Shown here one piece after another: positions 5,790 through 12,354 of a stretch of 13,694 nt of DNA (within the stretch, counting starts at the first letter, position 1; each line of letters starts with the position of its first letter). The stretch spans positions 1-13,694 of the forward strand of contig QMLW01000011.1 of NCBI GenBank assembly GCA_003646935.1, read 5' to 3'. The position numbers and the translations under genes were made by a program. The notes beneath the pieces were generated by a model that was given only the letters and a program-made list of their open reading frames with translations, was not told the origin of the DNA and ran no database searches. Origin of the DNA: Deltaproteobacteria bacterium (GTDB lineage: Bacteria > Desulfobacterota > DSM-4660 > Desulfatiglandales > B25-G16).

Positions 5790-7562
5790 ATGGACCGTTA
5801 CCCGCTGAGATCTGCCAAGAGAGGCGGTTTCCCCCTTTTAGTTCTCCTCCTTTTGTTCACCGTGGTGGTTCCCGTGGAGGCTCAGGCGAGGCGGGAGAAC
5901 CTCGTGTATTTCCCCAATACGCCCTATGAGCTGAACATATACAGGATTTATGGAAAGAAACCCGGGAAAACCCTCATGCTGATTGGCGGGATTCAGGGCA
6001 ATGAACCCGGTGGATTTCTCTCAGCGGACCTCTATGCGGATATGAGCCTCGCCAAGGGCAACCTCATTGTGGTTCCAAGGGCGAATTTCTACTCGATCCT
6101 CTTGAATCACCGAGGTCCCCATGGGGATATGAACAGGAAATTCGGCAATAGGCCGAAGAAGATGAGCATGGACGATAAGATCGTATCCATCCTTAAGGAG
6201 CTCATTGCTGAGAGCGACTACCTCCTGAACCTTCACGATGGTTCCGGTTATTATTATCCTACGTACATAAGCCGATGGAGAAACCCGAAGCTATTCGGGC
6301 AGTCTATTATCGCGGATTGCGAAGACTATAGGCTGCCTGGGCGGGACGAGGTGCTGAGATTAGGGGATATGGCCAGAAAGGTAATAGAGGAGATAAACAG
6401 AGAGATTACCAACGATCTCCACAAGTTCCATTTCAACAATACCCGTACCGATGAGCCTGATAGCATACATCGAGAGCAGTTGAAGTCTGCTACCTACTAC
6501 GCGCTTACGAAACATCATATCCCCGCATTCGGGGTAGAGACCTCTAAATTTTTGCCCTCCATTGATCTCAAGGTGAGATACCATAACCTGGCGATCAATG
6601 CATTTATGAGGCTTTTTGGCATCATACCTGAGCAGCCTGGGTTGTTTTTGGAGCCACCTGAATTGAAATACTTGGTGGTGTCCATCAACGGGCGGGTGCC
6701 GATCGTGATCAGGGATCAACAGGCCCTGAATGTCACGACCGGTGATACCATCAACATCGCTCACGTAGAGGCAAACTATGAAAGGGGATTGAGCGTGGAT
6801 ATTCTCGGCTATGGGAGCCTGAACGACTTTCGAGAGGACATCTCGATCCATAAGAACACCAAGCTGATTATCAGAAAGGACAACAAGGTATTCGCTGCGA
6901 TACCCATACGGGTAGGCGAGGATAAGAGCGCTTTCATGAGCTCCCGTAACGATACAAAGGTCACGCATTTTATTATCGAACGAGACGGAAGGAAACAGCT
7001 CATTGACAACGGTGCAACCCTTGAGATAGTTCGAGGGGATACCCTAAAGGTGATCGATATCTTGCCGGAAAGCCTGTCAAGGCAACGGGAGTTGACCGTG
7101 AACTTCAAGGGGTTTGTGGGAAACTGGAAGAACAATACCGGTGAGGACAGGGGGTATTCGATCGATACGGCGCATGCTCTTCTCAAACGGTATTCCATTC
7201 ACGGCAAAAGGGAGCTGTATAGGATTGTGGCACTATGCGGAAAGGCAGTTCTGGGTAAGATGTTCGTGAGGATCCGTGAACCCTCATTTGAGTATCTCAT
7301 CGTGAAGCTCAACAATCAGACGTATGCCCTCAAGAACAGGGAGGCCATCGATGCCTCTCTGGATGACTATCTCACCGTGGAGGCGGTACAGGGCAATGTG
7401 GGATGGGAAAACAGGATCGAAATACGGGCAAACGGCGATTACCTCAGGCCCGGCAGGGCAATACGGGTTCGAGAGATAGCAGGAACAGGTGTTCCCACCC
7501 TGAAGATAGATCTCACCAGAGGGACGCTCTTTCTCGGAGAGGTATACATAAGAATCGTGTGA
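5790..7562 (+). CDS. Periplasmic M14-type zinc carboxypeptidase with Gln zinc ligand (Csd4/Pgp1-like)
   Basis: The 590-residue product begins with a signal peptide (basic MDRYPLRSAKRGG, hydrophobic 14-28, cleavage near VEAQA-R). Residues about 60-280 form an M14/AstE-like domain: GGIQGNEPGG (66-75) gives zinc ligands Gln69 and Glu72, and NLHDGSG (147-153) gives His149. DMNRKF (113-118) supplies the substrate-binding Asn/Arg pair, and FGVETSK supplies the catalytic Glu250. Normal M14 enzymes have His at the first ligand. Gln is the signature of the Helicobacter Csd4 / Campylobacter Pgp1 D,L-carboxypeptidases, which remove meso-diaminopimelate from peptidoglycan tripeptides to leave dipeptides. 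About 300 further residues form beta-rich repeats (YLVVSINGRV near 294 and YLIVKLNNQTY near 502 are alike), comparable to the accessory beta domains of Csd4 but longer. The start has GAGG 7 bases upstream and lies one base after the preceding stop, so translation is probably coupled. Substrate is inferred. Confidence 0.86.
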   Translation: MDRYPLRSAKRGGFPLLVLLLLFTVVVPVEAQARRENLVYFPNTPYELNIYRIYGKKPGKTLMLIGGIQGNEPGGFLSADLYADMSLAKGNLIVVPRANFYSILLNHRGPHGDMNRKFGNRPKKMSMDDKIVSILKELIAESDYLLNLHDGSGYYYPTYISRWRNPKLFGQSIIADCEDYRLPGRDEVLRLGDMARKVIEEINREITNDLHKFHFNNTRTDEPDSIHREQLKSATYYALTKHHIPAFGVETSKFLPSIDLKVRYHNLAINAFMRLFGIIPEQPGLFLEPPELKYLVVSINGRVPIVIRDQQALNVTTGDTINIAHVEANYERGLSVDILGYGSLNDFREDISIHKNTKLIIRKDNKVFAAIPIRVGEDKSAFMSSRNDTKVTHFIIERDGRKQLIDNGATLEIVRGDTLKVIDILPESLSRQRELTVNFKGFVGNWKNNTGEDRGYSIDTAHALLKRYSIHGKRELYRIVALCGKAVLGKMFVRIREPSFEYLIVKLNNQTYALKNREAIDASLDDYLTVEAVQGNVGWENRIEIRANGDYLRPGRAIRVREIAGTGVPTLKIDLTRGTLFLGEVYIRIV

Positions 7563-7646
7563 ATTCCACACCCTTGCCGTAATCGGATTCCACACGCGGG
7601 CATCGACGCATGTCCATGGCATTATATCCCAACGTTCACCGGCGAA

Positions 7647-9629
7647 TCAGGTGACCAGCTCAAGGGTCAGGATATCAGCGCGGGGATCGGACCTCTTTAC
7701 CGCTACCGTTATTTCCTCGCCCGGCGATAACTCGTGGGTGTTCCCCGACGGAAGCTCGGCAACGAACAGCAGATCGGTGAGTATCACGAGGTATTTGGAT
7801 CGCAGTTTCTGAAACACAATAGCGAGAAACTTCTCATCGATCCTTCCGGCGAGATACTTCAGAACCCAGTACCTCATCTGGCTCCTCTTCATCCACTCGA
7901 TATCCCTTAGCGTCTGTTGGACCGACATGCCGATCTCCCGTATCCTTGACTCCGTGTACTTGGGTTTGCCCTTGCTCAGAGCGGCGTGAATTTGTCTCTG
8001 GACGATCAGGTCCATATACCTTCGCAGCGGTGAGGTTGCATTGGTATATACTTCGACCCCAATGCCGCTATGGGGATGCGGCACTGTGTCTATCGAGAGC
8101 GGGTGAAGTTTTCGACGCTGCTGGAATACATAGTAGATATAGTGAGATTCATCAAAGGGTAGTATCTCCTGGGGGGGATCCTGCCCACGATATAGGATGG
8201 GTATGCCGATTTCGGAGGCGAATTTCGCCGCAAGCCAATTGTAGAGGATCATGCATTCGGACACCATGATCCTCGCCGGGGTATCTTGTTCTATGAGCGC
8301 AACCCTGAGATGTGAGTCGTCATCGAAGGTAAAGGAAATCTCCGGGAGGGGAATGAGCATCGCCCCATTCATGGCCCTCCTTTGCCTGAGGGCTTGAGTT
8401 AGCCGATACAAGGCGTGGTAAGTTGGATCTTCAAGATACATCTCGTTGACCTCGCCGTAGGTAAGCCGGTGTTCTACCCTTACCACCGTAAGGGCAAAAC
8501 GATAGCCCATGAGGTCCCAGTTCTCGTCGAAATCGGCAAAAAGCGTAACGGCCAGTCTATTGGCATCCTCCACTAAGCTCAGTTCACTGTTCGAGAGCTT
8601 TGGAGGGAGCATGGGGATGTGGGTAACCGGGAGGTATATGGAGCTTGCCCGGCCAAAGGCTTCCCTATCTAAGGGGCCGTCAGGCTCGATAAAGGGAGCT
8701 AGGTCGGTGATGTGGATACCGAGCCTGTAGCCTCCATTGATGGGCTCAAGGCTCAGGGCATCGTCGAAATCCCTGGTGTAGGGACCATCGATGGTAAAGA
8801 GGGGAAGCCCTGTCAAATCCTCCCGTCCCGAGAAGTCTATGTCCTCCTGCGTGATTCTTTCCGACTCTTCAAGCACGGGATCCCCGAAGTCCGTCCGTAT
8901 GTGAAGTCTGTGGATATCGAGGTTCTCATCCTCATCCCATATATTGAGCTTCACGAGCAGGTTGTGGGCCTGAGCAATATCCTTTATTCCGGCTCGTGCA
9001 AACATCTCCTTGCCCATCTTAAAATCGGGGGCATCCTTTCCATAGAGGGCGAGTTGGGTGAGCACCTCAATAATCTTTTCCCTTAAGGGAGGTTCCTCTG
9101 GCATCCTGTTATTGACCAATTCCTTGAGGAACCGCCCACCTTCAGCGATTTCCCGTTCCCGTAATTCCGCAACCTCTATGGCCTTTGTGAGCTGCTCTAC
9201 CTTATCTGGAGCGTTGGGGACAAAGCAGTTTTCCTTCAGCTTGAAGTGAAGCCTGTCTGCAAACAGCGCCCTCACCAGAGCAGAGATGTGATCGTCGGTA
9301 ACGTGGTTGCCAAAGGCTAGTTGAGCCAGATCAACAAAGGAGAATATTTCGTTCTCTTCATGGGTGAGTTCCCAAAGTTCCTGAACGGATACCTGTTCCT
9401 TATACTCGAGGCGCTTTTTCTCAATCGACTTCAGCTCCCTCACCAATTCCTCCCTCGGCCTTGATATGGCCAAAGAGGCGGATGAGACGAGGAGGGCCCT
9501 TTTGGGAGAAATACTCGCCTCCTGATTCGAGGAGGTTAAAAGCTGAAGTTTGCTCACCTTGTCCTTGAGGCATACGGAGGTGACAATCCTCCTTTGGTCA
9601 ATGTATTCAATGATTTTTCCCTCAGTCAT
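7647..9629 (-). CDS. RNase II/RNase R-family 3'-5' exoribonuclease (RNB domain)
   Basis: The 660-residue product contains the RNB catalytic core: EDLTGLPLFTIDG then YTRDFDDA, supplying the four metal-binding aspartates Asp281, Asp287, Asp289 and Asp290. Further marks are GIHITDLAPFI, LPPKLSNSELSLVED, EHRLTYGEV and TSPLRRYMDLIVQRQ (532-546) with the Arg pair that contacts RNA. A short C-terminal S1-like barrel (about 600-658) follows. The N-terminal 270 residues lack clear cold-shock domains and include a helical charged stretch (about 58-80) and winged-helix-like segments. The family degrades single-stranded RNA processively from the 3' end in the cytosol. It is shorter than E. coli RNase R (about 800 residues) and nearer RNase II in size. 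AGGGG lies 6 bases before the ATG. It is the third gene of the run started by the nicotinate phosphoribosyltransferase, 49 bases after the KptA-like gene, and is convergent with the Csd4-like gene. Confidence 0.92.
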   Translation of the reverse strand: MTEGKIIEYIDQRRIVTSVCLKDKVSKLQLLTSSNQEASISPKRALLVSSASLAISRPREELVRELKSIEKKRLEYKEQVSVQELWELTHEENEIFSFVDLAQLAFGNHVTDDHISALVRALFADRLHFKLKENCFVPNAPDKVEQLTKAIEVAELREREIAEGGRFLKELVNNRMPEEPPLREKIIEVLTQLALYGKDAPDFKMGKEMFARAGIKDIAQAHNLLVKLNIWDEDENLDIHRLHIRTDFGDPVLEESERITQEDIDFSGREDLTGLPLFTIDGPYTRDFDDALSLEPINGGYRLGIHITDLAPFIEPDGPLDREAFGRASSIYLPVTHIPMLPPKLSNSELSLVEDANRLAVTLFADFDENWDLMGYRFALTVVRVEHRLTYGEVNEMYLEDPTYHALYRLTQALRQRRAMNGAMLIPLPEISFTFDDDSHLRVALIEQDTPARIMVSECMILYNWLAAKFASEIGIPILYRGQDPPQEILPFDESHYIYYVFQQRRKLHPLSIDTVPHPHSGIGVEVYTNATSPLRRYMDLIVQRQIHAALSKGKPKYTESRIREIGMSVQQTLRDIEWMKRSQMRYWVLKYLAGRIDEKFLAIVFQKLRSKYLVILTDLLFVAELPSGNTHELSPGEEITVAVKRSDPRADILTLELVT

Positions 9630-9678
9630 AGAAGACCCCTATGCCCTTCTGTCAGCGATTGCGAGGCACCCTGGTTCA

Positions 9679-10422
9679 TCAGAGCCATCTAGCATGTTTC
9701 CTCTTCCTGTCCCTTCTCGCCTCTTCCTTCCACCCCTTTTTTTTCTTGGCCCCTCCTCGACGCGTGCGATTGAAATCCTTGTCCAGGCCGAGAAGAAAGG
9801 ATCCCGGCGTGGGCTCCTTTTTTGCTTTCACGGGCTGCTGTTGCTCGGGCAGGTCCTTGGGCAATGGCGGGCCTTTGATAAATTGGGCCGGCACATGGTC
9901 TGCCACATACAGGGAATCCCCAAAGGGGAAGAAGGCCGTTCCCGACTTGCTTGCTGCCTGTGCTTTTATCTCGAAGATCACCGGTTGTTGATCTTGCCGG
10001 TGGGCAATCCTGATCGCAAGATCTCGATCGGTTGTCATCACCACGCGATTCCCCGGGCCGGGCAGCAGCCCGTGTGTGAGGACAGCCGGATAGGTCTTTC
10101 TCTTGACACTCGCGAACAAGAGCTTTGGAGGCTTGGGGAGGGCTGCTTGCCCCTCTAAGGGGATAAAGATCCTCTTCTTTGATCTGATCTTCCTCTCCAC
10201 AATATCAAAGAGTTCCCCCCTGTCGTGAAGGATGACCTCCCTCACGTGGGATTCGCGAACGTAGGCCATGTGAGGCTCTTCGTGAATGACCTTGAGGAGC
10301 TCTTTGATCGGTATGAATCCCTCGTGATCTAGAACGAGGCCGAATTCATCCGGCCTCATTCCCAGGATATAGTGCAGCAATCGAGATAGGGTGTGAACCT
10401 TCTTTATATTTTTCTTAGCCAT
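9679..10422 (-). CDS. Degenerate KptA/Tpt1-like RNA 2'-phosphotransferase family protein
   Basis: The 247-residue product resembles KptA/Tpt1, which removes a 2'-phosphate from RNA using NAD. It has LSRLLHYILGMRPDEFGLVLD with EGFIPIKELLKVI in the N-terminal winged-helix lobe. In the ADP-ribosyltransferase-like lobe it has VLTHGLLPGPGNRVVMTTDRDLA and VADHVPAQFI. However, conserved residues are replaced: the L-R-H before P-E is LGM (20-22), the R-A-x-x-G-H-S motif reads RSKKRIF (80-86), the L-Y-H-G-T strand reads LLFAS (101-105), and H-V-H-L-S reads RVVMT. It may therefore be a pseudoenzyme or use a changed site. A 60-residue Pro-rich then strongly basic tail (GGAKKKKGWKEEARRDRKRKH) suggests nucleic-acid binding. 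It lies 17 bases after the nicotinate phosphoribosyltransferase and 49 before the RNase, an RNA-related context. The Shine-Dalgarno is weak, suggesting coupling. Confidence 0.8.
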   Translation of the reverse strand: MAKKNIKKVHTLSRLLHYILGMRPDEFGLVLDHEGFIPIKELLKVIHEEPHMAYVRESHVREVILHDRGELFDIVERKIRSKKRIFIPLEGQAALPKPPKLLFASVKRKTYPAVLTHGLLPGPGNRVVMTTDRDLAIRIAHRQDQQPVIFEIKAQAASKSGTAFFPFGDSLYVADHVPAQFIKGPPLPKDLPEQQQPVKAKKEPTPGSFLLGLDKDFNRTRRGGAKKKKGWKEEARRDRKRKHARWL

Positions 10423-10439
10423 GAGGTTTCGTTATCACG

Positions 10440-11597
10440 TTATAATTCCACCTTTTTCAGTTGAAGGAGGACAAAGTCCCTGATCTGCGAGGCTGGCGGT
10501 AGGTCATATTGCAGATCCCCATTCGCAACAAAGGGCATGAGAATATCTTCCTCTGCACCTCCGCATGCGCATGTTCCCGGTTTCTGGCCTGCTGGTGACA
10601 CTCGGGTGGAACCACACTGTCTACATCGGAAAACCGACTTTGACCCGGACATCTTTCCCCTCTTAGAAATGGGCTTGCCTTCTATTTCGACAATATCCAT
10701 AGAGAAGTCTATAGCCGGGGCACTGCTTATTGCAGTTCCGATCCCGTATGCATCTGCTACAGGGTTGTACCTTTCAATGTCACTCTCATGGATGCCGCCG
10801 CTAATGAAAAGCTTCACATTCTTGTATCCCCTCAAGTCAAGTTCCCATCTTACCTCTCTCATAATTGCCAGGAAATCGCCCCTTCGGCTGCCGGGTGTAT
10901 CAAGCCGTACCGCATAGAGTTTTTCACCCAATGCATGCGCTACGTTAAGGGCTTCGACCTTTTCATCGGTAAAGGTGTCTATGAGGCTCACCCGCTTCGC
11001 TGTTGGCTCAATAACCTCGTCAAAGGCCTCTGTTGCCTCTACCGTATCACCGATAAGGAGGATCAGCGCGTGCGGCATAGTCCCTCTTGGATCTCTTCCG
11101 ATAAGCTTGGCCCCTAATGTAGCCGAGACCCCATCACATCCCCCAATATAGGCGTTTCTTTCTACTAAGGGCGCCAAGGTTGGATGTACTCTGCGGGCGC
11201 CAAAACTGATTAGCTCTTTTTCTCCTGCAGCCTTTCTGCATCGGGCCGCCATGGTAGCGATTCCGGATGCCTGGCAAAAGAGGCCAAGAAGCGCTGTTTC
11301 ATAGCGGCCGAATTCCAAATATCTGCCGCTGATCTCCATGACTGGTTGTTCTATCCCAAATACTGTCCCCTCTTTCATTGCTCGTACCTCAACAGGAAGC
11401 TCCTTTAGCACCTCAGCGCATTCCTCGACTCCTGCGAGTACTGCCCACTGCCAATCTAATGGGAGGACATGGGCCACAAATTCAGCTTTTACCTGCATAT
11501 CTATGCCTTTCGACTCCAGAATCTTCTTTGTCCTCTCAAAATAGATATCCGTGACGAGGCCCTTCTTTATTTGTTTCCACGTGGCTGTGTGAATCAT
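10440..11597 (-). CDS. pncB: Nicotinate phosphoribosyltransferase, archaeal-type, with C-terminal zinc ribbon
   Basis: The 385-residue product converts nicotinate plus PRPP (normally with ATP) to nicotinate mononucleotide in the Preiss-Handler NAD salvage path, in the cytosol. Supporting motifs are VTDIYFERTKKIL near the start, EGTVFGIEQPVMEISG, FGARRVHP (132-139) with His138 in the position of the family's phospho-histidine, GGCDGVSATLGA, TMPHALILL, LIDTFTDEK and RLDTPGSRRGD. LFISGGIHE and YGIGTAI, the PRPP phosphate-binding end, follow. The length matches the short NAPRTase subgroup of archaea and some bacteria rather than E. coli PncB. A C-terminal rubredoxin-like knuckle, Cys325/Cys328 and Cys343/Cys345, is present, as in that subgroup. 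AAGGGA lies 8 bases before the ATG. It leads a run with the KptA-like and RNase genes and is divergent from the nicotinamidase across 757 bases. Confidence 0.93.
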   Translation of the reverse strand: MIHTATWKQIKKGLVTDIYFERTKKILESKGIDMQVKAEFVAHVLPLDWQWAVLAGVEECAEVLKELPVEVRAMKEGTVFGIEQPVMEISGRYLEFGRYETALLGLFCQASGIATMAARCRKAAGEKELISFGARRVHPTLAPLVERNAYIGGCDGVSATLGAKLIGRDPRGTMPHALILLIGDTVEATEAFDEVIEPTAKRVSLIDTFTDEKVEALNVAHALGEKLYAVRLDTPGSRRGDFLAIMREVRWELDLRGYKNVKLFISGGIHESDIERYNPVADAYGIGTAISSAPAIDFSMDIVEIEGKPISKRGKMSGSKSVFRCRQCGSTRVSPAGQKPGTCACGGAEEDILMPFVANGDLQYDLPPASQIRDFVLLQLKKVEL

Positions 11598-11660
11598 GAT
11601 TGATATCCCTTATATAGGAACGGTTGTTTAATACTCTGTGACGCTCTAACTTTGATAGAG

Positions 11661-11706
11661 CCGGAAAAATTCCCACTCCCGTCACCCCGCTGGAATCTAG
11701 AATGAC
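11661..11706. repeat. Degenerate GTCATTC-type intergenic repeat
   Basis: On the minus strand this reads GTCATTCTAGATTCCAGCGG, then GGTGACGGGAGTGGGAA. That is the pattern of widespread intergenic palindromic repeats of the GTCATTCC...GGAATCCAG type. The arms GTCA (11681-11684) and TGAC (11703-11706) are short and the inner palindrome has decayed. The call rests on resemblance only. Confidence 0.4.
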
Positions 11707-11860
11707 AAAATAAGGAAAAATTAACTTCTTTCGAAACCATCAACATTGTCTTGAGCAAAGGGGGCCGATGATGAGTTCACCCATTTATACAATCAGGAGG
11801 AAACCCTACATTCATCCGCCAATAAAGATACCTGTATTCTCATGCGTTGAAACTTACTAT

Positions 11861-11874
11861 AAATCTATAGATTT
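11861..11874. promoter_or_regulatory. 14-base perfect palindrome, possible operator
   Basis: AAATCTATAGATTT is a perfect inverted repeat. It sits directly upstream of the position where a -35 box would lie for the extended -10 at 11896-11903. The -35 hexamer itself is poor, which would fit an activator-dependent promoter. Chance occurrence in AT-rich DNA cannot be excluded. Confidence 0.35.
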
Positions 11875-11895
11875 TCCAAAAAATAAATTTTACCG

Positions 11896-11903
11896 TGTAT
11901 AAT
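11896..11903 (+). promoter_or_regulatory. Extended -10 promoter element (TGTATAAT)
   Basis: A perfect TATAAT (11898-11903) is preceded by TG one or two bases upstream, with only a weak -35 (TTCCAA region). A transcript would begin at about 11910, exactly where the GC-rich island starts. Confidence 0.5.
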
Positions 11904-11907
11904 ACTG

Positions 11908-12045
11908 GTGCGCCATTGGGCCTCGAGTCGTCCGGCCCCGCGTCTCTGGACCGAATGGCTCGAAACCGAAAGGCTTACGACCGAGGGGGAAACGCGGGAA
12001 ATGTTTAACCCTGAAGCGAAGCGTCGGGGCCATATGCTAAAATGA
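11908..12045 (+). ncRNA. GC-rich, potentially structured island: candidate leader RNA or small gene of unknown type
   Basis: Over 11911-12030 G+C is 76 of 120 bases (63%), against about 25% in the 60 bases before and 28% in the 40 after. CCCGCGT (11937-11943) can pair perfectly with ACGCGGG (11992-11998). The overlapping GGCCCCG (11934-11940) can instead pair with CGGGGCC (12025-12031), so two mutually exclusive long-range stems exist. CCTCG-A-GTCG (11921-11930) can also pair with CGACCGAGG (11978-11986). A 15-base unit ending ACCGA is repeated at 11940-11954, 11955-11969 and 11970-11984. Alternatively one frame (GTG 11908 to TGA 12043-12045) encodes 45 residues of protein-like composition, including RLWTEWLETERLTTEGETRE. 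I recognise no known riboswitch class. Confidence 0.4.
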
Positions 12046-12085
12046 TACTTAGTTTTTAGTTTCTTGGTTTGGGTTAGAAAATTTC

Positions 12086-12114
12086 TTGACAAGAGAAGCG
12101 CGGCATTCTAATTT
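12086..12114 (+). promoter_or_regulatory. Candidate promoter for the nicotinamidase-TRAP genes
   Basis: A perfect TTGACA (12086-12091) is followed after 17 bases by TAATTT (12109-12114), a moderate -10. Transcription would start near 12121, inside or next to the TTGTATACAA palindrome, leaving a leader of about 235 bases. Confidence 0.45.
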
Positions 12115-12124
12115 TTGTATACAA
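12115..12124. promoter_or_regulatory. TTGTATACAA palindrome, candidate GntR/FadR-type operator
   Basis: This is a perfect 10-base palindrome with the GTnnAC core arrangement (T-T-G-T-A-T-A-C-A-A) common in operators of the FadR branch of GntR repressors, which often control transporter and catabolic genes. It immediately follows the -10 candidate, so a bound repressor would block the start site. No regulator gene lies in the window. Confidence 0.4.
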
Positions 12125-12226
12125 TAAACAATCTTCCCCTATAATTTCACCATGATCCTACATCTTTATAAGCTAATTCAAACATGATGAAAAAGTAAGA
12201 TCGGCGTGGTTATTCACATCATTTTA

Positions 12227-12235
12227 GAAAGGAGG
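12227..12235 (+). promoter_or_regulatory. Orphan strong Shine-Dalgarno (GAAAGGAGG), possible mRNA-stabilising site
   Basis: GAAAGGAGGTGA is nearly the full complement of the 16S rRNA 3' end, but no usable start codon lies at normal spacing. The nicotinamidase ATG is 120 bases downstream and has its own AGGAG. The sequence equals the stabilising Shine-Dalgarno (STAB-SD) known from Bacillus cry3A leaders. A near-identical copy occurs before the next gene at 13133-13141. Confidence 0.4.
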
Positions 12236-12354
12236 TGAAAGAAAAGGCAACTAGTAAAAGAAGCCCTTGTTTGTAGAAGGGGAAGAAGGAGAAGGATAGG
12301 GTGAATACATAATCAAGGGCTAGACAGGTAACCTAAAAAAGAGGAGAAGTAGTC

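Larger units (their letters stand above)
11598..12354. other. 757-base intergenic region between divergent NAD-salvage genes
   Basis: No long ORF is supported here. Reading left to right it holds the leader of the minus-strand phosphoribosyltransferase (a weak TATTAA -10 on the minus strand at 11628-11633), a degenerate GTCA...TGAC repeat, a 14-base palindrome, an extended -10 and a GC-rich island of about 130 bases. After these come a TTGACA promoter with a palindromic operator candidate, and an orphan strong Shine-Dalgarno. Apart from the island the DNA is AT-rich. Individual elements are listed separately. Confidence 0.7.

Noticed and set aside
6360..6968. 202-codon minus-strand ORF opposite the M14 gene
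   Set aside because: Antisense shadow of the carboxypeptidase domain, whose catalytic motifs validate the plus strand.
7563..7646. Possible bidirectional terminator between the convergent Csd4-like and RNase genes
   Set aside because: I find no GC stem with a U-run; only a direct repeat ATTCCACAC is visible.
11865..12092. 75-codon minus-strand ORF covering the GC-rich island
   Set aside because: No ribosome site, low-complexity Ser/Arg-rich product, and it spans promoter-like AT-rich DNA on both sides; treated as a shadow frame.
12234..12280. Short GTG-initiated frame after the first GAAAGGAGG (about 13 codons)
   Set aside because: The GTG overlaps the Shine-Dalgarno itself, so spacing is too short for initiation, and the peptide has no recognisable character.
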